This document shows positions 7,550 to 16,126 of a DNA stretch of 40,179 nt, piece by piece. The stretch comes from a virus: positions 1-40,179 of IMG/VR virus record IMGVR_UViG_3300037674_000070, one strand, 5' to 3'. A program made the translations under genes and the position numbers. Under the pieces are notes generated by a model that saw only the letters and a list, made by a program, of their open reading frames with translations, was not told the DNA's origin and ran no database searches. How positions within the stretch are numbered: the first letter of the stretch is position 1; the number at the start of each line of letters is the position of its first letter.

Positions 7550-7589
7550 CGTGAACGAAGCTAAGAACAGGAGTGAGGATAATGAGTAA
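7353..7589 (+). CDS. Small helical protein overprinted on portal C-terminus, 78 aa
   Basis: This ATG-started frame runs inside the portal gene for 197 bases and ends 40 bases after it. Its sequence looks like a true protein: NNKELWEPLKDYLQKLKDLEL, split here as ELWEPLKDYLQ and LKDLEL, then EQEIYRSQGKVNLLVRLEQLKDSV. I recall this pattern (helix with W/Y and L, then YRxQGK.....L..L) from small proteins encoded next to portal genes in T7-like and marine phages, of unknown function. The stop overlaps the next gene's ATG at 7582. The portal frame over the same bases is low-complexity Gly/Gln/Pro, as expected if this frame carries the constraint. No ribosome site stands out, so translation may depend on the portal message. 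It may be a head assembly accessory. Confidence 0.75.
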   Translation: MLDKQLAKKLAPITNNKELWEPLKDYLQKLKDLELQVLVGATSEQEIYRSQGKVNLLVRLEQLKDSVNEAKNRSEDNE

Positions 7590-8250
7590 CAAAGGTTCAC
7601 TATTAAGAAAAAATTATGCTGAAGGTAAAGAAATAAAAGAGGAAGTAATAGAAGAAACTAGTTCTCCTATAACTACAGAGGAAGGATCATTAATGGTTCC
7701 ACCAGAGATGGAATCAGATATGCCTGAAGATACTTATCCTAATATACCTCCTGAAGAAATGGCAGAAGCTGAAGCATCACAATTACCTGATGCAGAAATG
7801 GAAGATAAATACATGGACTTTGTTCTTGATCAATCTCTGGATGATGAAGAACAGAGTTACTTGATGAACGCTTTAGAAACAGATCCAAAACTAAGTCAGA
7901 TATTTGACAAGGTGATTACGACTGCTTCTGAGTTTACTGGTTCTGGAGAAGTTGAAGGACCAGGAACAGGTGTATCAGACTCAATACCTGCCAGATTGTC
8001 AGATGGCGAGTTTGTATTCACCAAAAAAGCTACCGATCAAATGGGTGCAGACAATCTCCAAGAAATGATGGATGATGCTGAACGTGCCTATGATGGTGGC
8101 ATGATGAGATCACCTAAAAAAGAAGGTGGCATGTTAATGTATAAGCAAAAGGATGAAAATCCTCTTGATTATGAAAAAATAGCTCAAGATGAAATAAAGA
8201 AAAATATGTTGAGAGCTAATCGTGCTCCTAGTTTATTAGGTGGAAATTAA
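7582..8250 (+). CDS. Acidic probable virion protein with SIPARLSDGEFV motif
   Basis: The product is 222 aa from the ATG at 7582, which has GAGG just upstream; a GTG at 7573 is too near the AGGAG to be preferred. It is strongly acidic in residues about 18-80 (EEVIEE, PPEMESDMPEDTYP, PPEEMAEAEA). In the middle is GVSDSIPARLSDGEFVFT (about 130-147), a motif I know from several phage tape-measure and internal virion proteins, where it precedes the KATDQMGADN-type helix. The C-terminus ends PSLLGGN, similar to the PSLLGAR end of the gene at 24075-24623. No membrane segment. It could be a head-internal or ejection accessory, or a scaffold partner. The overlap with the previous stop suggests coupled translation. 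Confidence 0.7.
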   Translation: MSNKGSLLRKNYAEGKEIKEEVIEETSSPITTEEGSLMVPPEMESDMPEDTYPNIPPEEMAEAEASQLPDAEMEDKYMDFVLDQSLDDEEQSYLMNALETDPKLSQIFDKVITTASEFTGSGEVEGPGTGVSDSIPARLSDGEFVFTKKATDQMGADNLQEMMDDAERAYDGGMMRSPKKEGGMLMYKQKDENPLDYEKIAQDEIKKNMLRANRAPSLLGGN

Positions 8251-8255
8251 AATAA

Positions 8256-8329
8256 GGCTACCTTGTATAAGACAAGCCCCGAATTCTTTAGACGTTTAGA
8301 ATTGGCTACCTTGCAAGAAAACAAGCCCC
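8256..8329 (+). repeat. Tandem imperfect hairpin repeats before scaffold gene
   Basis: GGCTACCTTG...CAAGCCCC occurs at 8256-8280 and again at 8304-8329, start to start 48 bp. In each copy CTTG can pair with CAAG and the outer GG with CC. The intervening bases carry AATTCT and AGAATT in inverted order. This fills most of the gap before the scaffold gene. It may be a processing or attenuation site that sets scaffold and capsid message levels; no U-run follows. Confidence 0.6.
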
Positions 8330-8347
8330 TTAGAAAAGGAAAGAGTA

Positions 8348-9217
8348 ATGTCTGAAACAGAAATGATAGAAGAAGAAAGGGAATCTAATCCTTATAATAT
8401 GAAAAAACCTTGGCACAAGGCAGATGGTAAACGTATGCCTCAAGCTGATGAATTGTATTATGATGATGAAGTTCCTAAACCTGAAAAGGCTACCCGACAA
8501 AAAAGAAAGTCGGCCCCTGAAGAAGATACTTCTACTACTAACCATAATTATAAAAAGAGATACGATGATCTAAAGAAACATTACGATCAGAAAATGGGCG
8601 AGTTCAAGCAAAGAGAGTTGGATTTACAAACTCAAATGCAAGAATCTCAACCTAAATACGAAGCTCCTAAATCTCAAGAAGAACTTCAAGAGTTTAGAGA
8701 AGCTAATCCTGATTTGTATGAAACAGTTGAATCTGTAGCGCATAATATTGCATCTGAACAGGTAGAGAATTTGCAACCTCGCCTTTCTGCTATTGAGCAG
8801 CGAGAACGAGAACTTGCAATGCGTGAAGCTGAACAGGCAATGAAACAAAATCATCCTGACTATGATGACATTCGTGGTTCTGATGATTTTCATACATGGG
8901 CTGAAGATCAACCTGATCAAATACAAGATTGGATTTATCGTAATCCTGATAATGTTCAATTAGCATCAAAAGCTATTGATCTTTATAAAATGGAATCTGG
9001 GAAAGGACAAAGCTCTCCAAAAAGACGTTCAAACTCTGCACCGCAGTCTGAAATATCTGCTGCTGATATGGTTTCTACTAAAACAACCAATGTAGAACCA
9101 CAACAAGCAAAGATTTGGACAGAAACTGAAATTGCGAAAATGTCCCTTGATCAGTTTGATAAGCATGAAGAAGAAATTCGACAAGCTATTGATGAGGGAA
9201 GAGTTCGTAAAGGATAA
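8348..9217 (+). CDS. Capsid scaffolding / assembly protein
   Basis: The 289-aa product is very charged, almost entirely helical and free of Cys, as scaffolds are. Residues about 65-105 (YKKRYDDLKKHYDQKMGEFKQ) and about 140-165 (LSAIEQRERELAMREAEQAM) look like coiled coils, and the C-terminus is short, helical and basic (DEGRVRKG), comparable to the capsid-binding ends of P22 and T7 scaffolds. It lies directly before the major capsid gene with a 25-base gap, the standard place. The N-terminal 60 residues are disordered-looking (PEKATRQKRKSAPEED). AAAGGAAAGAG precedes the ATG at 8348. No protease motif is visible. The call rests on composition and gene order. Confidence 0.85.
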   Translation: MSETEMIEEERESNPYNMKKPWHKADGKRMPQADELYYDDEVPKPEKATRQKRKSAPEEDTSTTNHNYKKRYDDLKKHYDQKMGEFKQRELDLQTQMQESQPKYEAPKSQEELQEFREANPDLYETVESVAHNIASEQVENLQPRLSAIEQRERELAMREAEQAMKQNHPDYDDIRGSDDFHTWAEDQPDQIQDWIYRNPDNVQLASKAIDLYKMESGKGQSSPKRRSNSAPQSEISAADMVSTKTTNVEPQQAKIWTETEIAKMSLDQFDKHEEEIRQAIDEGRVRKG

Positions 9218-9242
9218 ATTCTTTTCTTAGGAGAAATATAAA

Positions 9243-10232
9243 ATGGCTTATAACCAATCAGACGCTTTGTTTGAGCCTAGTACAGATACCAATGCTAACT
9301 TTGGTAATTCTGTAGCTAATCAAAACAATTCGTTTTTCTTACCCAAGGTCTATTCCAAGCAGGTTCTAAACTTTTTTCGTAAAGCATCTGTAGCTGAAGC
9401 TATAACCAATACAGATTATGCTGGCGAAATTGCTGGATATGGCGACACAGTAAGAATAATTAAAGAACCCGCAATCACTGTGTATCAGTATGAGAGAGGG
9501 CAGGATGTAACGCAGACTAAGTTGACTGACGCTGAAGTTAGTTTAATCGTAGATACTGCAAACGCATTCAAGTTTATTGTTGATGATATTGAAACTAATA
9601 TGTCTCATGTAAACTTTCGTGATGTTGCTACATCATCTGCTGCCTACGCTTTGCGTGATGCCTTTGATGAAGGTGTAATTGCAGCTATGTTTTCAGGTGT
9701 ATCTTCGTCAAGTCCTAATCATGTATTAGGTTCTGACAATGCAACTGACCTTGCGGCTGGTACTTTTGATGGTACTGGTAACTTAGATATTGGATTTGAC
9801 TCTTCAGAGCATGATCCTATCGATGTTATGGGTCGCATGTCTCGTTTGCTAGATGAGCAAAATGTACCTGAAGAAGGTAGATGGTTCCTTGCTGGTCCTG
9901 ACTTCTATGAAGTCCTGGCTTCAAGTTCTTCCAAGCTACTTTCTGTAGACTATAACGCTGGTCAAGGTTCGATACGGAATGGTCTGGTATCTTCTGGTCT
10001 ATTGCGTGGATTTAATATGTATAAGAGTAATAACATTGCTGATACTTCTAATGCAGCAGGTAAGGTTATTGCTGGACATATTTCATCTACTGCAACAGCT
10101 CAGACGATTACTAGCACTGAAGTAATTCGTGATCCTGACAGCTTTGGAGATATTGTTCGTGGACTTCATGTCTACGGAGCCAAAGTGTTGCGTGGTGAAG
10201 CATTAGTTTCTGCCTTTTACGGCATCGACTAA
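9243..10232 (+). CDS. Major capsid protein
   Basis: The 329-aa protein follows the scaffold gene and is bounded by a strong ribosome site (TTAGGAGA) and a terminator at 10242-10272, as expected for the most abundant virion protein. It reads like the HK97-fold capsids of T7-like marine phages: the N-terminal arm (NNSFFLPKVYSKQVLNFFRK), the E-loop and spine region (GDTVRIIKEPAITVYQYERG, LTDAEVSLIVDTANAFKF), a helical DVATSSAAYALRDAFD, then the A-domain (RWFLAGPDFYEVL, GLLRGFNMYKSNN) and the ending LRGEALVSAFYGID. There is no prodomain with a cleavage site. Shell protein versus decoration is decided by order and by the above pattern. I did not compare with a database. Confidence 0.93.
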   Translation: MAYNQSDALFEPSTDTNANFGNSVANQNNSFFLPKVYSKQVLNFFRKASVAEAITNTDYAGEIAGYGDTVRIIKEPAITVYQYERGQDVTQTKLTDAEVSLIVDTANAFKFIVDDIETNMSHVNFRDVATSSAAYALRDAFDEGVIAAMFSGVSSSSPNHVLGSDNATDLAAGTFDGTGNLDIGFDSSEHDPIDVMGRMSRLLDEQNVPEEGRWFLAGPDFYEVLASSSSKLLSVDYNAGQGSIRNGLVSSGLLRGFNMYKSNNIADTSNAAGKVIAGHISSTATAQTITSTEVIRDPDSFGDIVRGLHVYGAKVLRGEALVSAFYGID

Positions 10233-10241
10233 TATTAAAAC

Positions 10242-10272
10242 ATGGGGGGTTGTTTCGGCAGCTCCCCATTTT
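10242..10272 (+). terminator. Intrinsic terminator after the capsid gene
   Basis: ATGGGGGGTT (10242-10251) pairs with AGCTCCCCAT (10260-10269), a 10-bp stem with two G-U pairs and loop GTTTCGGC, followed by TTTT (10269-10272). This is a standard place for a partial terminator that leaves capsid message in excess of downstream tail genes. Confidence 0.8.
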
Positions 10273-10286
10273 AATAAGGATAGAAT

Positions 10287-10457
10287 ATGCCTCAATTAGG
10301 AAGTGAAAAAGATCCTATAAGGATGAGTGCAAGACGAACTTCTAAAATAAGAGGCCGTTTTCTTAAAAATGAAAATCGTGAAAAATACTCAGATAACTAT
10401 GACAGAATTTTTAGGTCTGATAAATCAAAAGTGAAAGAAGGTAAAATAGATGGCTGA
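10287..10457 (+). CDS. Small basic protein, 56 aa
   Basis: A short ATG-started gene begins 15 bases after the capsid terminator, with AAGGATAG upstream. The protein is rich in Arg, Lys, Ser and Asp (RMSARRTSKIRGRFLK, then ENREKYSDNYDRIF) with no hydrophobic core, Cys or membrane segment. Its end overlaps the next gene by eight bases (ATGGCTGA), and the next two genes are joined the same way, so the three are probably translated as a unit. A head or DNA-associated role is possible from the charge and location, but I do not recognise the family. Confidence 0.65.
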   Translation: MPQLGSEKDPIRMSARRTSKIRGRFLKNENREKYSDNYDRIFRSDKSKVKEGKIDG

Positions 10458-10608
10458 AAATACAGATACTTATAATTCACAAACTTCTTATTCAGATATT
10501 CAGGAACTTGAACGCCATTGTGCTACTAAAAGTAATGTACTGGCAGTAGCTACTGGATATGGTGAAAAAGAACATGCACTTGAAGTCAGAATAAAAGTCT
10601 CTAAATGA
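10450..10608 (+). CDS. Small hypothetical protein, 52 aa
   Basis: The ATG at 10450 lies inside the end of the previous gene. The protein has a Ser/Thr/Gln-rich N-terminus (NTDTYNSQTSYSD) and then ELERHCATKSNVLAVATGYG and HALEVRIKVSK, which could form a small alpha/beta fold. It has one Cys (residue 24). Its TGA is shared with the ATG of the next gene (ATGA), so the order and coupling look maintained. Family not recognised; it may be a small virion or assembly factor. Confidence 0.6.
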   Translation: MAENTDTYNSQTSYSDIQELERHCATKSNVLAVATGYGEKEHALEVRIKVSK

Positions 10609-10751
10609 AAGTAGAAGCACCTAAAGGCTATCATTGGATGAAACAAAAGAAAGGCTATAAATTAATGAAAGATCCTAAAGATGGTTATAAACCTCATAAA
10701 GGCTCAAGTAAGTTTGTAAACTTTCCTATTCAAAAAACTCATAAGAAATAG
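10605..10751 (+). CDS. Small Lys-rich protein, 48 aa
   Basis: It starts on the ATGA overlap with the previous gene. The sequence is compact and repetitive: APKGYHWMKQKKGYKLMKD, then PKDGYKPHKGSSKFVNF and a KTHKK end. I recall small proteins with the same KGYHWM...GYKLMK...HKG pattern from marine phages, encoded between capsid and tail genes, with no assigned role. It is highly basic with aromatic residues, so DNA or capsid binding is plausible. The next gene (tail adaptor) begins three bases after its stop. Confidence 0.65.
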   Translation: MKVEAPKGYHWMKQKKGYKLMKDPKDGYKPHKGSSKFVNFPIQKTHKK

Positions 10752-10753
10752 TC

Positions 10754-11524
10754 ATGGCTGAAACTTATTTAAACTTATCAAATGAATTACTTAGAGAACT
10801 AAATGAAGTTTCTTTAACCAGTTCTACTTTTTCATCTGCTATAGGTATTCAGGCTCATGTTAAAGATAGTATTAATAGAGCTTATCTTGATATTGTAAAT
10901 GAAGAACCTCAATGGCCTTTCCTTGCGACTGCACTTAGCGGTGCAACTGATCCTATGTATGGAAATGTATACATAGAAACAGTAGCAGGAACCAGATGGT
11001 ATTTATTAAAAAGCAGTAGCTCTAGTTTAACTACTGATTATGGTTCTATTGATTGGGATAATTTTCTTTTAACTACTGTAGGTGTATCAGGAGAATCTGC
11101 TCCTTACACAGTTAAAAACCTACGATTTACTACAACAGAAGAATGGAAAGATTATTTCAGAGTAGCTCAGAATAAAGATGATGCTGATACTCAAAATTAT
11201 GGTGTGCCTGACAGAGTAATTAAAAGTCCTGATCTTAGAAAATTTGGATTAAGTCCTATTCCAGATCAAGTATATCGTATATGGTTTTATGCTTATGATC
11301 TTCCTACAGAACTGGATGCTCATGGAGATCAGATAGTATTTCCTAATACTTATAAACCTGTTCTTTTGGCTAGAGCTAGATATTACATTCATCAATTTAA
11401 AGAAAATCCTCAAGCAGCCGCTTTTGCTTCAGAAGATTATAAAAGAGGCTTACGTTTGATGAAATTAAATCTGATGGAATCTACTCCAGGTTACTTTAAA
11501 GACGATAGAATTAGGTTTCTCTAA
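10754..11524 (+). CDS. Head-tail adaptor / tail tubular protein A-like
   Basis: This 256-aa protein sits directly after the head genes and before a 536-aa tail protein, the place of tail tubular protein A (T7 gp11) or a P22 gp4-type adaptor. The pattern fits: an N-terminal LSNELLRELNEVSLTSSTF and AHVKDSINRAYLDIVNEEPQWPF helical part, a beta-rich insertion, then EEWKDYFRVAQN, IKSPDLRKFGLSPIPDQVYRI and WFYAYDLPTELDA, which I know from this family. The C-terminal helices (LLARARYYIHQFKENPQAA, EDYKRGLRLMKLNLME) complete it. Its TAA shares a base with the ATG of the next gene (TAATG). The adaptor binds the portal ring and receives the tail nozzle. Confidence 0.85.
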   Translation: MAETYLNLSNELLRELNEVSLTSSTFSSAIGIQAHVKDSINRAYLDIVNEEPQWPFLATALSGATDPMYGNVYIETVAGTRWYLLKSSSSSLTTDYGSIDWDNFLLTTVGVSGESAPYTVKNLRFTTTEEWKDYFRVAQNKDDADTQNYGVPDRVIKSPDLRKFGLSPIPDQVYRIWFYAYDLPTELDAHGDQIVFPNTYKPVLLARARYYIHQFKENPQAAAFASEDYKRGLRLMKLNLMESTPGYFKDDRIRFL

Positions 11525-13134
11525 TGTCTCAGCCTTTTGCCCTTTCATGTCGAGGTGGTTTAAATGTAAATCTAAATCAACTTGAGTTAATGCGAAACCC
11601 TGGATTGGCTACAGAGTTACTTAACTTTGAAGTTGATCCTGATGGGGGATATAGACGCATTAATGGGTTTAGCCTGTATGGAGGAGGATCTTCAGCAAGA
11701 CCTAATTCTGGTAATGCTATTCTTGGAATGACTGTCTATGCAGATGGTCTTGTTGTCTGTTCAGGCACAGGAATATTTTTTAGTCAGGATGGAACAAGCT
11801 GGTTAACATTGAATAGAGCCAGTGTTTCAGGAAGTGGAGATAACTACAGTACCTTTACAGGGCGTTCAGTATCGGCAAGGTCAAGTCAGGGAAGGACCAC
11901 TTTTGCAATATTTGAAGGTACGTCTGACTATGGGGAACTTCTTATCTGTGATGGAGCCAATAAACCTTTCTTTTTTAAAATGACAGGTACAGGAGCTTTA
12001 TCAGATAGAACTTTCTTTGCAAGTGAAATAACAGTTTCTAGTACAACTGCTCCTACAGTAGGCGTAATGCATGAAAATCATTTTGTAGTAGGAGGAGCAC
12101 CTACAGCTAAAAATACTATTTATTATAGTTCTAATTTTGATGTTGATTCTTTTAGTGGATCAGGAGCAGGAAGTATACAGTTAACAGATGCTGTTGTAGG
12201 GCTTGCCAGCTTTCGTAGTGATCTTATTATATTCTGTAAAAACAGTATTTTTAAGCTTATTAATATAAGTGATAGTGACAATATTGCTATTGTTCCTATA
12301 ACTAAGAATGTTGGTTGTCTGGATGGACATAGTGTTCAGGAAATCGGAGGTGATCTGGTATTTTTAAGCCCTGATGGTATTCGTACTGTAGCAGGTACAG
12401 CTCGTATTGGTGACGTAGAGTTAAGTTCTGTTAGTAGGCAGATACAGAAAATAGTAACTACGATTGCTAATAGTATTAATAGCTACACTATTAGTAGTGG
12501 TGTTCTTAGAAGTAAATCCCAATATAGATTATTTTATACAAATACCAGTTTAAGTGCTGGAGTATCTAAAGGAATTATAGGGACATTAACTCCTAATGGT
12601 TTTGAATGGTCAGAAACCAAAGGAATTCAGGCAAATGGTTTTACATCTAATTTTGATGATGATGGAGTAGAACAAGCTTATCATGGAGATAATACAGGAT
12701 ATATTTATAACCATGATACAGGAAGTACATTTAATACTGCAGGAACTGCTTCAAATATAGAATCTCTTTATTACACACCTGATCTTGATTTTGGAGATAT
12801 TGGTACAAGAAAAACTATTAAATATGTAAAGATGTCACTAACTCCAGAAGGAGAGATACAGCCAGCTTTACATGTTAAGTATGATTTTGAAAGTTCAGAT
12901 ACACCTCAACCTGCTTTATATACTTTAGACAGTATTCCTTTACCAGCTACTTTTGGTAGCTCAGATAGTACTTTTGGTAGTGCTATTTTTGGATCAACAG
13001 CAAATCCTCTTGTAAGACAAGCAGTAGAAGGAAGCGGGTATACGCTATCACTTAGAATTAAAAGTGATGATCAAAAATCTCCTTACTCAATTAATGGGTT
13101 TTATATAGATTATATGCCCTCTGGCAGGAAATAG
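11524..13134 (+). CDS. Tail hub / nozzle-like structural protein
   Basis: The 536-aa protein begins with SQPFALSCRGGLNVNLNQLE and LATELLNFEVDPDGGYRRINGF, an opening I know from podoviral tail proteins that follow the adaptor. The rest is beta-rich with repeated glycine and aspartate turns (DGLVVCSGTGIFFSQDGTSW, LVFLSPDGIRTVAGTARIGD), consistent with a beta-propeller as in P22 gp10 and T7 gp12 nozzle proteins. The C-terminal portion (KYVKMSLTPEGEIQPALHV, GYTLSLRIKSDD) is another beta domain. It likely forms the tube below the adaptor and anchors fibres. Whether it matches gp10 or gp12 more closely cannot be told by eye. It starts on the TAATG overlap. Confidence 0.8.
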   Translation: MSQPFALSCRGGLNVNLNQLELMRNPGLATELLNFEVDPDGGYRRINGFSLYGGGSSARPNSGNAILGMTVYADGLVVCSGTGIFFSQDGTSWLTLNRASVSGSGDNYSTFTGRSVSARSSQGRTTFAIFEGTSDYGELLICDGANKPFFFKMTGTGALSDRTFFASEITVSSTTAPTVGVMHENHFVVGGAPTAKNTIYYSSNFDVDSFSGSGAGSIQLTDAVVGLASFRSDLIIFCKNSIFKLINISDSDNIAIVPITKNVGCLDGHSVQEIGGDLVFLSPDGIRTVAGTARIGDVELSSVSRQIQKIVTTIANSINSYTISSGVLRSKSQYRLFYTNTSLSAGVSKGIIGTLTPNGFEWSETKGIQANGFTSNFDDDGVEQAYHGDNTGYIYNHDTGSTFNTAGTASNIESLYYTPDLDFGDIGTRKTIKYVKMSLTPEGEIQPALHVKYDFESSDTPQPALYTLDSIPLPATFGSSDSTFGSAIFGSTANPLVRQAVEGSGYTLSLRIKSDDQKSPYSINGFYIDYMPSGRK

Positions 13135-13138
13135 ATAA

Positions 13139-16117
13139 ATGGCTTATTCATATACAAGACAAAGTACAATCTCTGATGGAGATACAATCACAGCCGCATT
13201 ATTCAATAATGAATATAACCAGCTTTTAAATTCATTTGCTTATTCATCTAGTGATGCTGCTGCTACAGGACATCGACATGATGGATCATCTGCCCAGGGG
13301 GGTAGTATCTATAAGATTGGCGATCTTGATTTTTTAAACAAGATTGAAGCTGATAGCACTAATAATAGATGGGGTATTTATGTTGAAGTATCTTCTAGTG
13401 CAGTAGAACAAATAAGAGTACAGGATGGAGCTATTGTTCCTGTTACAGATAATGATATTGATCTAGGGACAAGTTCATTAGAGTTTAAAGATGCTTACTT
13501 TGATGGAACAGTTACTACTGATGCTTTAGTTGCAGATACTGCAGATATTAATGGCGGTACAGTTGATGGAGCAACGATTGGAGCAAGCTCTGCTACTACT
13601 ATTGTTGGTACAACTATTACTGCCAATACAGCTTTTGTACCTGATGCCTCAGATGGGGCTGCACTAGGTACTACATCACTAGAGTTTAGTGATCTTTATT
13701 TAGCAGACGGAGCAATAATATATTTTGGTGATGATCAAGATATAAATATTACTCATGTAGCTGATACTGGTTTAACTACTAATGGTACATTTCAAGCAAC
13801 GACTATTACAGCTACAACAGCTTTTGTTCCAGATGCTTCAGATGGTGCTGCTTTAGGCACATCTTCATTAGAGTTTAGTGACCTATTCTTGGCAGATGGG
13901 GCTGTTATTAATTTAGGGGATGATCAAGACACTACACTTACTCATGTAGCTGATACAGGTATTTTACTTAATAGCACTAGACAATTTCAGTTTGGGGACT
14001 CAGGAACTTATATACATCAAAGTGCTGATGGAGTATTAGATTTAGTCTCTGATACAGAAATAGAATTAACTGCTACTACTATTGATATTAATGGTGCTGT
14101 TGATGTAAGCGGTGAAATAGCTGCAGCTTCATTAGATATTTCTGGCAATGTAGACATAGATGGCACAACAAATTTAGATGCTGTAGATATTGACGGAGCA
14201 GTTCAAATAGATGGAGCAACTACATTTGGTGTAGATGACACAGGTGTAGATGTAAAATTCTTTGGAGCTACAGCAAGTGCTTACCTTCTATGGGATGAAA
14301 GTGCAGATAAGTTATTAACTGCTGGTGGAGCAGTTATTGATATAGTTAAAGATAAACTTCTTATTGGTGGAACTGCTGTAACAACAACAGCCGCAGAATT
14401 AAATGTTCTAGATGCGGTAACAGCAGGAACTGTAACAGCTAGTTTAGGTGTTGTTGTTGATTCCAATAAAGATATTGGAACATTTAGAAATATTACTTTA
14501 TCAGGAGAACTTGATGCAGGTTCACTAGATATAAGTGGTAATGCAGACATAGATGGTACTACAAACTTAGACGCAGTTGATATAGATGGTGCAGTACAAA
14601 TTGATGCTACTGTTACTGTAGGTGTCGATGATACTGGTTATGATGTTAAGTTTTTTGGTGATGCAGCAAGTGCATACATGCTTTGGGATGCGTCAGTAGA
14701 TGATTTAATCTTAGGAGGAGCTGCTAGAGTAGTTGTTCCAGATGGTCAATTCGTATTAGGCAGCACAGCAGTCAGTTCTACTGCAGCAGAATTAAATATT
14801 CTAGATGGTAAAAGTTTTGTTGATGAAGATGATATGTCTTCTGACAGTGCTACTGCTATTGCCTCACAACAATCAATTAAAGCTTATGTTGATAACAACG
14901 CTGGAATGAGTAATTGGATATTAGAAGATGGTGATGGTACTGAAGTTACTATTTCTAATGCTAAAGAAGTAAAGTTTGTTGAAGGCGGTGGAATAGATAT
15001 TAACTGGACTGATACAGATAATGGTACTGATGGAGATCCCTATGATCTTACATTTACCATTAATGCAGCCCAGACAGATATTACTTCTCTTTTAGCTACT
15101 GATATTAAAATAGGAGAAGACGATCAGACCAAGATCGACTTTGAAGATGCTGACAAGATTAACTTCTATGCTGGTAATGAAAAGCAATTAATCCTTGAAG
15201 ATGGTGCATTGTACCCAGGCTCAGACAATATCATTGATCTTGGTAAGTCTGACAATGAATTCAAAGATGCTTTCTTTGATGGGACTGTAACTGCAGATGC
15301 TTTCGCAGGGCCATTAACAGGGAATGTAACAGGTAATGCTTCTGGAACTGCTGCAACAGTTACAGGAGCTGCTCAATCTAATATTACATCACTAGGAACG
15401 CTAACTACTTTGACGGTTGACAATGTAATCGTTAATGGCACAACAATAGGCCACACTGACGATACTGATTTAATGACAGTAGCAGATGGCGTTTTAACAG
15501 TAGCAGGTGAAGTCAGTATGACCACCTTAGATATTGGTGGAACTAATGTTACCTCTACTGCAGCAGAACTAAATAAGTTAGATGGTGTAGGGACTCTGAA
15601 GCAAGCAGGATTAGAAACAATCTATGTTCCTGCAGCAGCCATGTATCCAAATTCAACCAATGGATGTGCAGATTTAACACAAGTAGAATTATCTAATGGG
15701 CCTGAATTAAAATGTTTAGATTTTGATGCAAGTTCTGATGAAAATGCACAATTTACTGTAGCCTTCCCTAAAAGCTGGAATGAAGGAACTGTTACTTTTC
15801 AGGCTTTCTTTACAGTAACAGGTACGAATACAGGTACAGTTGCGTGGGGATTATCAGGAGGTTCTACAGTAGACGATGGAAGTATTAATACTGCTTTTGG
15901 AACAAATGTAGTAGCAACTGCTAAAGCTCATAGTGGAACATCTAATGATATGGACGTATCTGCAGTAAGTGGAGCAGTTACTATTGCCAATGCTGCTGCT
16001 GATTCAATGACATTCTTTCAGATAATGCGAGATGTATCTGCTGACGATCAATCAGGAGATGCCAGATTATTAGGCATTAAACTGTTCTTTACAACTGATG
16101 CAGCTAACGATTCTTAG
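13139..16117 (+). CDS. Tail fibre with internal repeats, 992 aa
   Basis: The fibre starts four bases after the nozzle gene. The N-terminus (SYTRQSTISDGDTITAALFNNEYNQLLNSF) is a common marine fibre head that probably binds the virion. The long shaft is repetitive: the VPDASDGAALGTxSLEFSDL unit near residues 167 and 227, with related DIDLGTSSLEFKDAYFDG near 100 and IDLGKSDNEFKDAFFDG near 695; a DISGNxDIDGTTNLDAVDID pair near 333 and 463; and TAAELNxLD near 417, 546 and 804. Asp, Thr, Ala and Gly dominate, as in fibrous beta shafts. The last 160 residues (MYPNSTNGCADLT onward) form a distinct terminal domain with three Cys nearby. I see no depolymerase catalytic motif and no chaperone autocleavage motif. 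It is the main candidate for host attachment. Confidence 0.85.
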   Translation: MAYSYTRQSTISDGDTITAALFNNEYNQLLNSFAYSSSDAAATGHRHDGSSAQGGSIYKIGDLDFLNKIEADSTNNRWGIYVEVSSSAVEQIRVQDGAIVPVTDNDIDLGTSSLEFKDAYFDGTVTTDALVADTADINGGTVDGATIGASSATTIVGTTITANTAFVPDASDGAALGTTSLEFSDLYLADGAIIYFGDDQDINITHVADTGLTTNGTFQATTITATTAFVPDASDGAALGTSSLEFSDLFLADGAVINLGDDQDTTLTHVADTGILLNSTRQFQFGDSGTYIHQSADGVLDLVSDTEIELTATTIDINGAVDVSGEIAAASLDISGNVDIDGTTNLDAVDIDGAVQIDGATTFGVDDTGVDVKFFGATASAYLLWDESADKLLTAGGAVIDIVKDKLLIGGTAVTTTAAELNVLDAVTAGTVTASLGVVVDSNKDIGTFRNITLSGELDAGSLDISGNADIDGTTNLDAVDIDGAVQIDATVTVGVDDTGYDVKFFGDAASAYMLWDASVDDLILGGAARVVVPDGQFVLGSTAVSSTAAELNILDGKSFVDEDDMSSDSATAIASQQSIKAYVDNNAGMSNWILEDGDGTEVTISNAKEVKFVEGGGIDINWTDTDNGTDGDPYDLTFTINAAQTDITSLLATDIKIGEDDQTKIDFEDADKINFYAGNEKQLILEDGALYPGSDNIIDLGKSDNEFKDAFFDGTVTADAFAGPLTGNVTGNASGTAATVTGAAQSNITSLGTLTTLTVDNVIVNGTTIGHTDDTDLMTVADGVLTVAGEVSMTTLDIGGTNVTSTAAELNKLDGVGTLKQAGLETIYVPAAAMYPNSTNGCADLTQVELSNGPELKCLDFDASSDENAQFTVAFPKSWNEGTVTFQAFFTVTGTNTGTVAWGLSGGSTVDDGSINTAFGTNVVATAKAHSGTSNDMDVSAVSGAVTIANAAADSMTFFQIMRDVSADDQSGDARLLGIKLFFTTDAANDS

Positions 16118-16126
16118 GATTATTCA

